Shown here in pieces: positions 1-7,859 of a DNA stretch of 22,282 nucleotides (positions are counted from its first letter, which is position 1; each line of letters begins with the position of its first letter). Below the pieces are notes generated by a model that was not told the origin of the DNA, did no database searches, and was given only the letters and a program-made list of their open reading frames with translations. The position numbers and the translations under genes are program-made. The stretch comes from JAJDAN01 sp046583095 (lineage in GTDB: Bacteria > Myxococcota_A > UBA9160 > UBA4427), in contig JAYGDB010000022.1 in NCBI GenBank assembly GCA_046583095.1, positions 1-22,282 of the forward strand. Reading direction: 5' to 3'.

Positions 1-2
1 TC

Positions 3-830
3 CCGCTGACCGATCACGGGCTCCTGTACGGGGACGGCATCTTCGAGGGCATCCGGATCTACGACCGCCAGGTCTTCCGGCTGGACGACCACCTGGCGCG
101 CTTCGCCGCGGGGACCCGCGCGATCGGGCTCGAGCTTCCGCTCGATCTCGACGGCGTCGCGAAGATCGTGCTCGAGACCGCCCGGGCCTTCGGGGAGGAC
201 GAGGCCTACCTGCGCTTGGTGGTGACGCGCGGCGAGGGCGGGCTCGGAGTCGACCCGACCACCTGCCACAACCCGCAGCTCTTCTGCATCGCCGCGAAGA
301 TCGACATTTTCTCACCCGAGCGCGTGCAGGCGGGAATCGACCTGGTGACCGTGAGCGTGAGACGGCCGGCCCTCGACGCGCTGGATCCCCGCGTGAAGAG
401 CCTCAACTACCTGAACAGTGTGCTCGCGAAGCGCGAGGCCAAGCTCCGCGGGGCGGACGAGGGCTTGATCCTCAACGCGGCCGGGAAGGTCGCCGAAGCG
501 AGCGTTGCGAATGTTTTCATCGTTCGGGGCGGCGCGCTGGCTTCACCGCCTCCGAACGACGGCTCCCTCGCCGGCATCACGAGAGACAGCGTGATGCAGA
601 TTGGCGTCTCGCTCGGGATCGAAGCCCGGGAAGAGAGCCTCTCGCGGGGTGATCTCCTGGAGGCCGACGAGGTCTTCCTGACCGGCAGCGGCGCCCGGAT
701 CGTTCCGGTTGCGAGCCTGGACGATCAGCCCATCGGCCGGCTCGACGTCGTCCCGGGTAGGCGACCGATCACTCGCCAGATCCTCGACGCGTTCCCGGCC
801 TTCACACGCCGAAACGGAACGCCCTTCTAG
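3..830 (+). CDS. ilvE: Branched-chain amino acid aminotransferase (class IV PLP enzyme), 5' end missing
   Basis: Likely the reversible transamination of Leu, Ile and Val with 2-oxoglutarate, a cytosolic PLP enzyme. The reading frame is open from base 3 and encodes 275 residues. IlvE proteins are about 290-310 residues, so roughly 15-30 N-terminal residues lie outside the window. Visible family motifs are LYGDGIFEGIR at the start, the PLP-binding lysine in RVKSLNYLNS (codon at 396-398), and the cofactor-binding AAGKVAEASVANVF and GITRDSV segments. The stop is followed after 25 bases by proS on the same strand, so the two are probably co-transcribed. Other class IV enzymes (D-amino acid aminotransferase, aminodeoxychorismate lyase) are possible, but the N-terminal signature fits IlvE best. 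Family assignment is firm; substrate specificity is inferred. Confidence 0.87.
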   Translation, partial: PLTDHGLLYGDGIFEGIRIYDRQVFRLDDHLARFAAGTRAIGLELPLDLDGVAKIVLETARAFGEDEAYLRLVVTRGEGGLGVDPTTCHNPQLFCIAAKIDIFSPERVQAGIDLVTVSVRRPALDALDPRVKSLNYLNSVLAKREAKLRGADEGLILNAAGKVAEASVANVFIVRGGALASPPPNDGSLAGITRDSVMQIGVSLGIEAREESLSRGDLLEADEVFLTGSGARIVPVASLDDQPIGRLDVVPGRRPITRQILDAFPAFTRRNGTPF

Positions 831-855
831 GGTATTCGCCGCTATTCTCCGGACC

Positions 856-2565
856 ATGCGGTGGTCCAAGGCGTTCATCCCCACTCTTCGTGACGACCCG
901 ACGGACGCCGAAGCAGTAAGCCACAAGTTGCTGCTGCGTGCGGGATTCGCACGGCAGCTGATGTCGGGTGTGTACTCCCTGCTGCCTCTCGGCCAGCGCG
1001 TTCGGCTGAAGATCATCGAGATCATCCGGCGCGAGATGAACGAGATCGGGGGCCAGGAGTTCGAGCTCCCCGTCATGCACCCCAGTGAGATCTGGAAGAA
1101 GTCCGGACGTTGGGACGCGATCGGCCCGGAGATGTTTCGGCTGCAGGACCGCCGTGGCGGAGACATCGCCCTCGGGATGACTCACGAAGAGATCTTCGCC
1201 GATGTGGCATCAGAGCTGCGTTCCTACAAGCAGCTGCCCCAGATCTTCTACCAGTTCCAATTGAAGTTCCGCGACGAGCCGAGACCCAAGAGCGGCTTGC
1301 TCCGGGTGCGAGAGTTCACGATGAAGGACTCCTACTCCCTCGACCTCGACGAGGCCGGTCTCGATACCGCCTTCGATCGGCACTTCGAGGCGTACCGGAA
1401 GATCTTCAAGCGGATCGGCTTCGACGCCATCGCGGTCGAAGCGTCGTCGGGCATGATGGGCGGCAACCAATCGATCGAGTTCATGCTCAGAAGCGACGCC
1501 GGCGAAGACTGGATCGCATCCTGCGAGGCGTGCGGCTATGCGGGCAACGTCGAGAAGGCCACGTCGAAGCTCCCGCCAGTGGAAGACGAGCCGGGCCCCG
1601 ATTCGCCCGAGAAGTTTGCGACCCCGGATGTGCGCAGCATCCAGGATCTCGAGAACTTCGCAGGCGGTGCTCCCGGCATCTGCCAGATCAAGACGCTCGT
1701 CTACCGAGTCGATGGCCAGAACATCCTGCTGCTCTTGCGGGGGTGCGACAGCCTCTCCGAACAGAAGCTACTCGATAGTGTCGACGCCGAGGAGATCCGG
1801 CCCGCCAGCGGCGACGAGATCCAGGCCGCCCTGGGCGCATCGGCGGGAAGTCTGGGTGCCGTCGGCGTCTCCCACTACGTGATTGCCGACGAGGCGCTCC
1901 GCGGCCGACGCAGCATGACGACCGGCGCCAACGAGGACGACTTCCACTTGCGCGGGGTCGATATCGAACGAGACATCGACGTGAAAGCCTGGCTCGACCT
2001 GCGTGAGGTCGAGGACGGCGAGCCCTGCCCGATGTGCGAGAAGCCGCTGGCGATCTACAAGACCATCGAGGTTGGCCACATCTTCAAGCTCGGCACGAAG
2101 TACAGCGAGGCGATGGATGCGAAGGTGCTCGACGAGAACGGCGTCGCGCGAGCGATCGTCATGGGCTCGTACGGAATCGGTGTCGAGAGGAGCCTGGCCG
2201 CGATCGTCGAGGCGCACCACGACGAAGCCGGGATCGTTTGGCCGTTGGACGTCGCACCGTTCGAAGTAGTGATCACCGTGGTCAAGCCCAAGGACATCGC
2301 CTGTAGCGAAGCAGGGGATCGCCTCTACGATGCGCTGATCGCCGGCGGGATCGACGTGCTGCTCGACGACCGGGACGAGCGGCCGGGCGTCAAGTTCAAG
2401 GACGCGGATCTGGTGGGGATCCCCTACCGATTGACCGTCGGACCGAAGGGAATCGCGGACGGAGTTGTCGAGCTGCGCACGCGCCGTACCGGCGAGACGC
2501 GCGATCTTCCGATCGATCGGGCAGCGGAGACCACGATCGATACCATTCTGGACGAACGTCGCTAG
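856..2565 (+). CDS. proS: Prolyl-tRNA synthetase, bacterial type with editing domain
   Basis: Charges tRNA-Pro with proline in the cytosol. The 569 residues match the usual bacterial ProRS length of about 570. Order seen: class II motif 1 region (residues 40-75), motif 2 with FRDEPRPKSGLLRVREF (138-154), an inserted editing (INS) domain between about 230 and 390, motif 3 GSYGIGVER (437-445), and an anticodon-binding domain from about 465 to the end. CxxC pairs at 223-226 and 391-394 flank the insertion. ATG 856 is chosen because homology begins at MRWSKAF. The frame stays open upstream to 709, but that stretch overlaps ilvE and encodes non-family sequence. No strong Shine-Dalgarno is visible, which fits readthrough from ilvE 25 bases upstream. 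Confidence 0.97.
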   Translation: MRWSKAFIPTLRDDPTDAEAVSHKLLLRAGFARQLMSGVYSLLPLGQRVRLKIIEIIRREMNEIGGQEFELPVMHPSEIWKKSGRWDAIGPEMFRLQDRRGGDIALGMTHEEIFADVASELRSYKQLPQIFYQFQLKFRDEPRPKSGLLRVREFTMKDSYSLDLDEAGLDTAFDRHFEAYRKIFKRIGFDAIAVEASSGMMGGNQSIEFMLRSDAGEDWIASCEACGYAGNVEKATSKLPPVEDEPGPDSPEKFATPDVRSIQDLENFAGGAPGICQIKTLVYRVDGQNILLLLRGCDSLSEQKLLDSVDAEEIRPASGDEIQAALGASAGSLGAVGVSHYVIADEALRGRRSMTTGANEDDFHLRGVDIERDIDVKAWLDLREVEDGEPCPMCEKPLAIYKTIEVGHIFKLGTKYSEAMDAKVLDENGVARAIVMGSYGIGVERSLAAIVEAHHDEAGIVWPLDVAPFEVVITVVKPKDIACSEAGDRLYDALIAGGIDVLLDDRDERPGVKFKDADLVGIPYRLTVGPKGIADGVVELRTRRTGETRDLPIDRAAETTIDTILDERR

Positions 2566-2568
2566 TCG

Positions 2569-2581
2569 CCTATAGAATAGG
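2569..2581. promoter_or_regulatory. Small inverted repeat with -10-like core upstream of the PuuD-like gene
   Basis: CCTAT and ATAGG arms flank a 3-base centre just after the proS stop. The core TATAGA resembles a sigma-70 -10 box for the membrane gene at 2617, about 40 bases downstream. No convincing -35 lies 16-18 bases upstream. It could be a promoter with a small operator, or chance in an AT-rich patch. Confidence 0.3.
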
Positions 2582-2603
2582 TCCGCCCCAACACCCGGAG
2601 ACC

Positions 2604-2610
2604 AAGGAGA
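2604..2610 (+). promoter_or_regulatory. Shine-Dalgarno sequence of the PuuD-like gene
   Basis: AAGGAGA lies 6 bases before ATG 2617. It is one of the strongest ribosome binding sites in the window and fixes this start. Confidence 0.8.
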
Positions 2611-2616
2611 CCTTCC

Positions 2617-3324
2617 ATGGATATCATCACGACCCTAGCGGGCTGGGAATTCCTGATCCGCTGGCTTCACTTTCTCGCTGGCGTCGCGTGGATCGGAATG
2701 CTCTGGTACTTCAACTTCGTTCAGACCCCGTTCTTTGGCTCGGAGCTCGGGGGTGGCGTAAAGGGCGCGATGACCCGCGGCCTCGTCCCGAATGCGCTCT
2801 GGTGGTTCCGCTGGGGCGCCATGTTCACATTCCTCTCGGGGGTCACACTCGTCCTCTTCAAGTTCCACTCCGGCGGCGCTGCAATGCTGGGCGAATCGTA
2901 CATGGACACGATTCTCACCGGCGCCCTGATGGGGACCTTCATGTGGGCGAACGTGTGGTTCGTGATCTGGCCGGCCCAGAAGGTCGTGATCGCATCGGCC
3001 GAGCAGATCGCGGGCGGCGGCGAGGCGATTCCCGAGGCGGCGGCCCGCGGCGCGCGTGCGGGAACCGCTTCGCGCATCAATACGCTCTTCTCGATTCCGA
3101 TGCTCTTCTTCATGGGCGCGGCGAGCCACCTGGATAGTCTGCTCGCGAACGCCAACTCGGCCACCTACTGGGTGATCGCGCTGATCATCATTGTCGGCGT
3201 CGAGATCCACGCGCTGATCGGCCCCGGGCTTGCGACCCAGAAGCCGCTCACCTCGGTCTCCGGCACGATCCAGGCCGGGTTCGCGCTGACATTGCTGCTC
3301 TACATCGTGGGCGTCAGCGTGTAG
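2617..3324 (+). CDS. Integral membrane protein resembling the PuuD (urate hydroxylase) N-terminal domain, stand-alone
   Basis: A 235-residue inner-membrane protein with about six to seven hydrophobic segments. The signature RWLHFLAGVAWIG (15-27), the WFRWGAMFTFLSG region (63-75), NVWFVIWPAQK (112-122), the segment ending in GAASH (167-171) and VGVEIHALIGP (193-203) recall the membrane domain of PuuD, which in purine degraders is fused to a C-terminal cytochrome c. His18, His84, His171 and His198 are candidate heme or redox ligands. Here there is no fused cytochrome, but a separate small cytochrome c lies convergent at 3387-3746. The canonical HNNY-type motif is replaced by RINT, so this is a divergent member and urate as substrate is doubtful. 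The start is fixed by AAGGAGA 6 bases upstream. Membrane topology is firm; family moderately firm; function unknown. Confidence 0.72.
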   Translation: MDIITTLAGWEFLIRWLHFLAGVAWIGMLWYFNFVQTPFFGSELGGGVKGAMTRGLVPNALWWFRWGAMFTFLSGVTLVLFKFHSGGAAMLGESYMDTILTGALMGTFMWANVWFVIWPAQKVVIASAEQIAGGGEAIPEAAARGARAGTASRINTLFSIPMLFFMGAASHLDSLLANANSATYWVIALIIIVGVEIHALIGPGLATQKPLTSVSGTIQAGFALTLLLYIVGVSV

Positions 3325-3350
3325 CGGCGACTCAGTTCGTTCGCTTCTCG

Positions 3351-3381
3351 AGAACGGCCGCGGCCTTGCTGCGGTCGTTCT
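3351..3381. terminator. Hairpin between convergent genes, candidate bidirectional terminator
   Basis: An 11-bp stem (AGAACGGCCGC against GCGGTCGTTCT, one G-T wobble) encloses a 9-base loop. It sits exactly in the 62-base gap between the PuuD-like gene and the convergent cytochrome gene. No long T tract follows on either strand, so intrinsic termination is plausible rather than proven. Confidence 0.45.
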
Positions 3382-3386
3382 ACGTT

Positions 3387-3746
3387 TCAGCCCTCGTTCG
3401 CGAGGAAGGCCGCGAGGGCGGGAATCTTACTCTCCAGGAAGGGCATAGCGAGCATCGCCGCCGTTGTGCGCCTGGGTGTATAGCCCGGCGGATACTCTGC
3501 GCGCATGATGCGCGCCTCGAGTAACTCCACGGATGCACCCGCCACGGCCGGACCCAGCGCGCCGTCGAGTGTGGGATCCGGGTTGTGGCAGGCGGTGCAG
3601 CTGCCATGGTAGGTGGCGCGACCCTCGGCGACGAGTTTCCCGGGCTCCGGTACCGAAGGCGTGCTCGGCGCGCCTGCTTCCGAACAGGCGACCATGACCC
3701 ACGCGAGCGCAACGGCGAGCATCGTGGCCGGAACTCTGGAACTCAT
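3387..3746 (-). CDS. Small c-type cytochrome, predicted lipoprotein
   Basis: A 119-residue periplasmic electron carrier. Residues 1-20 form a Sec signal with Cys21 as the probable lipidated residue (VMVAC). The heme motif CTACH is at 50-54, and Met101 in LAMPF is the likely distal ligand, as in class I cytochromes c. One heme domain fills the mature protein. It is convergent with the PuuD-like membrane protein, which lacks the cytochrome domain PuuD normally carries, so the two could be partners; that is inference from adjacency. The start ATG 3746 is only 38 bases from the divergent start at 3785. Electron donor and acceptor are unknown. Confidence 0.85.
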   Translation of the reverse strand: MSSRVPATMLAVALAWVMVACSEAGAPSTPSVPEPGKLVAEGRATYHGSCTACHNPDPTLDGALGPAVAGASVELLEARIMRAEYPPGYTPRRTTAAMLAMPFLESKIPALAAFLANEG

Positions 3747-3784
3747 GCGAGCAGGTTACAGCAGCCGCGATATCGTCTCACGGG

Positions 3785-4339
3785 ATGAGCGGCAGGTTTT
3801 CCGATCCGACCTCGCGTCGTCTGGCGACAGCCGCCAATCTGCTCACGCTGTCTCGTGCCGCCGCCGTTCCGTTTCTGGCGCTCTCGATCCTGCACGGAGC
3901 CGAGCGCGTTGCGCTCGGGCTCTTCCTTTGGGCAGTCACCACGGACTTCGTGGACGGAAGCCTGGCCCGGCGCTCTGGGCGGGCGTCGAGCCTCGGCGGG
4001 CTCCTCGATCATGGCACCGACGCGCTCTTCTGTAGCGTCGGCCTCGGTGCGCTCGCCTGGCTGGGAGTCGTCCCCGTTGTGCTTCCCTTGCTGGTGGCGG
4101 CCGCCTTCCTCCAGTACATGCTCGACTCGCGCAGCATCGCCGGCCAGCCGCTCCGCGCGAGCTTTCTCGGCCGTTGGAACGGGATCTTCTACTTCGTGAT
4201 GCTGGGCATACCGATCGTACGAGACGCACTGGGGATCGGCTGGCCCGGTCCCGGCCTGGTGATCGCGATCGGGTGGGCCCTCGTCGTGTCGACGGTCGCC
4301 TCGATGGCGGACCGCGCCTGGGCGCTGGCTACCCGCTGA
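3785..4339 (+). CDS. CDP-alcohol phosphatidyltransferase family membrane enzyme
   Basis: A 184-residue multi-pass membrane enzyme that should transfer a phosphatidyl (or related) group from a CDP-linked donor to an alcohol in phospholipid synthesis. The complete family signature D-x2-D-G-x2-A-R-x8-G-x3-D-x3-D is present as Asp54, Asp57, Gly58, Ala61, Arg62, Gly71, Asp75 and Asp79, so both metal sites should be intact. Length matches PgsA/PssA-like enzymes, but nothing visible identifies the acceptor (glycerol phosphate, serine, inositol). Its last 11 bases overlap the 3' end of the convergent flippase-like gene at 4329. It starts 38 bases from the divergent cytochrome c gene. Confidence 0.87.
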   Translation: MSGRFSDPTSRRLATAANLLTLSRAAAVPFLALSILHGAERVALGLFLWAVTTDFVDGSLARRSGRASSLGGLLDHGTDALFCSVGLGALAWLGVVPVVLPLLVAAAFLQYMLDSRSIAGQPLRASFLGRWNGIFYFVMLGIPIVRDALGIGWPGPGLVIAIGWALVVSTVASMADRAWALATR

Positions 4340-5312
4340 CGGTTTCTTCGCTCGATCCGAACAGCTCGCGATTGGCTCTCCGCAGGAAGATCAGGCCGAT
4401 CGCCGCGTTGAAGAAGATGAAGAAGTTGTGCTGCACGAAGCCAAAGGCCGCCATCTGGCCTTCTCGACCCGGGAAGAGTGCGACCCACAACGTGATCGCC
4501 ACCGTGCGCATCGGTCCGGGCGTCGCCGCTCCGAAGAAGATTACCGGCAGGTAGCCGAGCATCGCGCCGAAGCCCACCTCCACGCCGAAGAGCCGCAGGG
4601 CGAGCGTGTAGACCACGACCGCGGAGAGCAGCGCGGGTGAGCGAAGCACGACCACGACTAGGTAATGCCACGGCTTCGCCTTCCGAAAGGCGGCGAGGAT
4701 GGGACGGTTTCGCAGGCCCGCTCCCGCCGTGACCCTGCCGCTGAAGAACAGCAGCCAGGCGATGAGGACGATCCCCGCGACGATCGCGACTCTCGGGATC
4801 AGCGCAAACTGCTCGGGCAGGCTGTCGGCCTGCATCGCGTAGCCGATCGTCGCCCACGCCAGCAGGTAGTAGAACTCGCAGAACATGATGAAGAGCATGC
4901 TCGAGCCGACTTCCCAGCCGGGCACGCTGTAGCGGCGATTCAGGTACAGAGCCATCGCGCCCTTGCCGACCTGCTCGTTCAGGATCGAGAGGATGTAGCT
5001 GCTACCGCGAATTGGCAGAATGTCGAGGTAGCGGAGCTTCGCGTTGAACCAGCTCACCACCGACCAGACGACCGCCGTATCGATCAGGAAGAAGAGCAGC
5101 GAGTAGGGGATCATCATCAGCAGCCACTCGCCCCAGTTCACTCCAGCGAACACGACCGCCACGTAGGCGACAACGCTCACTTCCTCGCGCGCGGCGGCTC
5201 CGCTGATGCGCGTGTAGAGATAGGCGAAGCAGGCGATCGTGATCGCCCAGGGGAGAAGCTTCTGCCAGGTTTTCATGGGCGGCGGGCGGGACGCAGGGTC
5301 GGCTTCCGTCAT
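4329..5312 (-). CDS. Multi-pass membrane protein, LPG-synthase-TM/flippase-like family
   Basis: A 327-residue integral membrane protein with about eight hydrophobic helices. LSILNEQVGKG in the first half and the GYLPVIFFGAATPG segment followed by a Phe-rich helix near the C-terminus resemble the lysylphosphatidylglycerol-synthase transmembrane domain and related lipid-flippase-like proteins. This is weak, pattern-level similarity. ATG 5312 overlaps the TGA of the upstream SDR gene (ATGA, 5309-5312), so translation is probably coupled; an internal ATG at 5276 begins closer to the first helix. The 3' end overlaps the convergent phosphatidyltransferase gene by 11 bases. A role in lipid or isoprenoid-linked substrate handling is suggested by these neighbours. 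No catalytic motif is visible. Confidence 0.68.
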   Translation of the reverse strand: MTEADPASRPPPMKTWQKLLPWAITIACFAYLYTRISGAAAREEVSVVAYVAVVFAGVNWGEWLLMMIPYSLLFFLIDTAVVWSVVSWFNAKLRYLDILPIRGSSYILSILNEQVGKGAMALYLNRRYSVPGWEVGSSMLFIMFCEFYYLLAWATIGYAMQADSLPEQFALIPRVAIVAGIVLIAWLLFFSGRVTAGAGLRNRPILAAFRKAKPWHYLVVVVLRSPALLSAVVVYTLALRLFGVEVGFGAMLGYLPVIFFGAATPGPMRTVAITLWVALFPGREGQMAAFGFVQHNFFIFFNAAIGLIFLRRANRELFGSSEETVSG

Positions 5313-6226
5313 CTGGGTTCGGGCTCCGGCCCTGCGCATCTTCGCAGGGTTTCGTCGAGGGGTGTCAGCTCGAGATCGAGTTGCCTGCAGGCGGGCGCGG
5401 TATCGACGCGATCGTCGTGCTGCAGCACGTCGAGCATGGCGACGGTCACGTTCGGATTCGAACGCAGGCGTTCGAGAATCGAGGCCCCGACTCGCGCGAG
5501 CCCGAGCGGGATGGGCACGACCCTGGGCTTTCTTCCGTGGAGGGCTGCGGTGCGTTCCACGAGTTGTCGATGCGAGAGACATTCGGGTCCGCCGAGATCG
5601 AGCGTTCCGCGAATCGGGTCGCTGCAGCGGAGAGCGGCGAGCACTGCGGAAAGGACGTCGTCTGCGTCGATCGGCTGCTGCAGCGTGCGTCCTCCGCCGA
5701 GCATGGCGAGAGTGCCACTCGTTGCCTGCTTGCGAAGCGAGAAGGACGCGTAGTCGCCCGGGCTGAGCACCATCGGAACCCGCAGCACACAGGCGGGCAC
5801 CGGGCCCCCGAGCAGGATCTGCTCGGCACGACCCTTGGATGCCAGGCACGCGTTCGGAGAGCCCGGCGTGGATCCGAAGATGCTCAGGTAGACGATGCGA
5901 TCGATGCCGGCCGCGCGAGCCGCCGATACGAGAGACTCGCAGGCTGCCTCGTGGGCTGCCTCGTAGCTGGCGCCCTTCACCTGCTTGATGATCCCGACGA
6001 AATGGACGGCGGCCTGGCAGCCGCGCGCGGCCTCGCCGAGAGCCTCCTCATCGCTGTAGTCGACGATTCGGACGTCGACCGAGCCCACAGCGGCGACTTG
6101 ATCTGCCGCGCGTTGCGATCGGACGACGGCGCGGACCTCCTCGCGTCCACTCTCGAGGGTCCGTGCGATCAGCCCACGGCCGAGGTGGCCGTTTGCACCG
6201 GTCACCAGGACCCGGGGGCTTGCCAT
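5309..6226 (-). CDS. Atypical short-chain dehydrogenase/reductase (NDUFA9/NmrA-like NAD(P)-binding protein)
   Basis: A 305-residue Rossmann protein. The dinucleotide-binding loop GANGHLG is at 10-16 and Arg36 sits after the second strand, where NADP-binding members often have a basic residue. The usual YxxxK active site reads CLASK (127-131): Lys131 is kept but Tyr is replaced by Cys, typical of atypical SDRs that bind cofactor without classic dehydrogenase chemistry. PIDADDV (185-191) and the LGGPE segment (211-215) match the extended NDUFA9-like/UbiE-neighbour group of epimerase-like folds. It is the first gene of a coupled pair, its TGA overlapping the next ATG. ATG 6226 is chosen because the GANG fold begins ten residues later; longer versions add non-family sequence. 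Substrate unknown. Confidence 0.83.
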   Translation of the reverse strand: MASPRVLVTGANGHLGRGLIARTLESGREEVRAVVRSQRAADQVAAVGSVDVRIVDYSDEEALGEAARGCQAAVHFVGIIKQVKGASYEAAHEAACESLVSAARAAGIDRIVYLSIFGSTPGSPNACLASKGRAEQILLGGPVPACVLRVPMVLSPGDYASFSLRKQATSGTLAMLGGGRTLQQPIDADDVLSAVLAALRCSDPIRGTLDLGGPECLSHRQLVERTAALHGRKPRVVPIPLGLARVGASILERLRSNPNVTVAMLDVLQHDDRVDTAPACRQLDLELTPLDETLRRCAGPEPEPR

Positions 6227-6260
6227 GGGCGCACGATAGCGCGATTGACTTCCCGGCCGG

Positions 6261-7835
6261 GTGCGCTGCAATGCCCCTGTGGCCCGAATCTGGACGCTGG
6301 TCTCGCTCCTCGCCCTGGCAGCGAACCTCCTCTGTATTCTGTGGCTGGCGCGTCTGGAAGCCGCGGGGCCGCAGCACATCGACCTGATGCTGGATGGCGG
6401 TGCCCCCGCGACCCTGTACCTGCCTGCCTCGGCCGATGCCGACCGGGGTGCCGAAGACGTCGGGGGGCCTCCCGCAGTCGTGCTCGCCCACGGATTTGCG
6501 TCCGATCGGGCAGGCACGAGCCTTCTCGCGCGGGCGCTCACCCAGGCAGGCTACGCGGTGCTCACGTTCGACTTCCGCGGCCACGGAGCGAACCGGAATG
6601 CCTTTGCCCGTGGCTGGGGCTCGAAGGGCTCACTCCACGCCGATATGCGATCCGCCGTCGACTTCCTGAGGTCTTCACGAGACATCGATGGGTCCCGCAT
6701 CTCGGTCATGGGTCACTCGATGGGAGCCGGCGTGGCGCTTGCGTACGCGGGGTCCGATCCGGCCCTGGATGCCGCCGTGATGATCTCGGGGGGCTGGCGC
6801 TTCGATGGGCCCCACCGTCCCTCGAACGCGCTCTTCATCTATGCGGCAGGCGACCCCGACCGGACTCGCGAGGGCTTGGCGCGCACCGCGGCAGAACTTG
6901 CGGGAGTTTCGAGGCTCGATCCCGGGGTGGTGGCCGGGAGCTTCGAGGAGGCGACTGCGGTCTCGCACGTGGAGGTCGCCCGGGCCGACCACATCACGAT
7001 CCTGAGCTCCCAGTACGCGGCCCGCAAGATCATCGACTGGCTCGATGACAGCTACGGGGTCGAGCGCGGGACCTTCTTCCTGCGCGCGGATCCCCGACTC
7101 CGCACGGCCGGAATCGGGATGCTCGCGTTTCTACTGGTCCTGCCGGGGCTGGGCGTGGCGGTGGGTCGTCTCGCGCCGAAGCTCGCGGAGCGACCCAGCG
7201 CCGGCGCGGTCGGGCGGATCGGTCTGCTCGCCGCTGCGCTCCTGGCGACGCTGCCCCTTGTCTCGGTGGGAGATCCGGCGCGAGTGCTGCCGCTCGTCGT
7301 CGGCAACGTCGTCGTCGTCCACTTCTTTGCCGCCGGATTCGCGATCCTGGGCGGCTTGCTGCTCGTGAAGCGCTTCGATGCGTCGGCGCTTCGCGTCGGG
7401 CTGGCTTCGAGCTTCGGCGCCGCGCTGCTGGGTCTCGTGGCCGTGTATCTGCTCCTGACGCCCTTCGGTGCTGTGCTGCACTCCCTCGGTCTGACCCCCG
7501 AGCGTGCGCTGCTCGCGCTCGGAGCGACGATTTTCGTGCTGCCGTTCCAGTTCGCCTTCCACTACCTGCTTCGACGTGGGGGAACCGCCGCTGCGGCGGT
7601 CGCGTCACTCGTCGGGCGTCTGCTCATCGTCGGCGGACTCGTGCTCGCCGTATCGACCGGGGTTCTCTCGGGCGTGGTGATGCTGATGCTGCCGGTCCTG
7701 GTCCTGCTCTTCGTGGTCTTCGAGATCGTGTCCAGCGCGGTCTACGCGCAGTCGCGCAACTACGTCGTCCCCGCGGTTATCGAGTCGGCGTGGCTCGCGT
7801 GGATCTTCGCGGCCGTGCTGCCGGTGGCACTCTAG
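6261..7835 (+). CDS. Alpha/beta hydrolase fused to a C-terminal multi-pass membrane domain
   Basis: A 524-residue protein in three parts. Residues 10-32 form an N-terminal membrane anchor. Residues 45-265 form an alpha/beta-hydrolase domain with oxyanion-region HGFASD (77-82), DFRGHG (104-109), nucleophile Ser153 in GHSMG, candidate acid Asp198 or Asp200 and catalytic His244 in ADHIT. Residues 285-524 carry about seven hydrophobic helices. The catalytic domain should therefore be membrane-tethered, probably on the outer face if the N-terminal helix acts as an uncleaved signal anchor. An esterase, lipase or acyltransferase on a membrane substrate is plausible; none can be named. GTG 6261 is the first start after an upstream stop; GTG 6279 (MARIWTLV) is equally possible. 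No clear Shine-Dalgarno supports either. Confidence 0.83.
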   Translation: MRCNAPVARIWTLVSLLALAANLLCILWLARLEAAGPQHIDLMLDGGAPATLYLPASADADRGAEDVGGPPAVVLAHGFASDRAGTSLLARALTQAGYAVLTFDFRGHGANRNAFARGWGSKGSLHADMRSAVDFLRSSRDIDGSRISVMGHSMGAGVALAYAGSDPALDAAVMISGGWRFDGPHRPSNALFIYAAGDPDRTREGLARTAAELAGVSRLDPGVVAGSFEEATAVSHVEVARADHITILSSQYAARKIIDWLDDSYGVERGTFFLRADPRLRTAGIGMLAFLLVLPGLGVAVGRLAPKLAERPSAGAVGRIGLLAAALLATLPLVSVGDPARVLPLVVGNVVVVHFFAAGFAILGGLLLVKRFDASALRVGLASSFGAALLGLVAVYLLLTPFGAVLHSLGLTPERALLALGATIFVLPFQFAFHYLLRRGGTAAAAVASLVGRLLIVGGLVLAVSTGVLSGVVMLMLPVLVLLFVVFEIVSSAVYAQSRNYVVPAVIESAWLAWIFAAVLPVAL

Positions 7836-7859
7836 AGCCGCGGACGACTCGCCGTCGCC

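Noticed and set aside
709..855. N-terminal extension of proS by 49 codons
   Set aside because: It overlaps the conserved C-terminal coding part of ilvE in another frame. ProRS homology begins exactly at ATG 856.
5381..7048. A 555-codon open frame on the + strand
   Set aside because: It runs antisense across the SDR gene and out of frame through the alpha/beta hydrolase gene. Its translation is low-complexity Arg/Gly/Ala sequence with no motif, the expected shadow of GC-rich codon bias.
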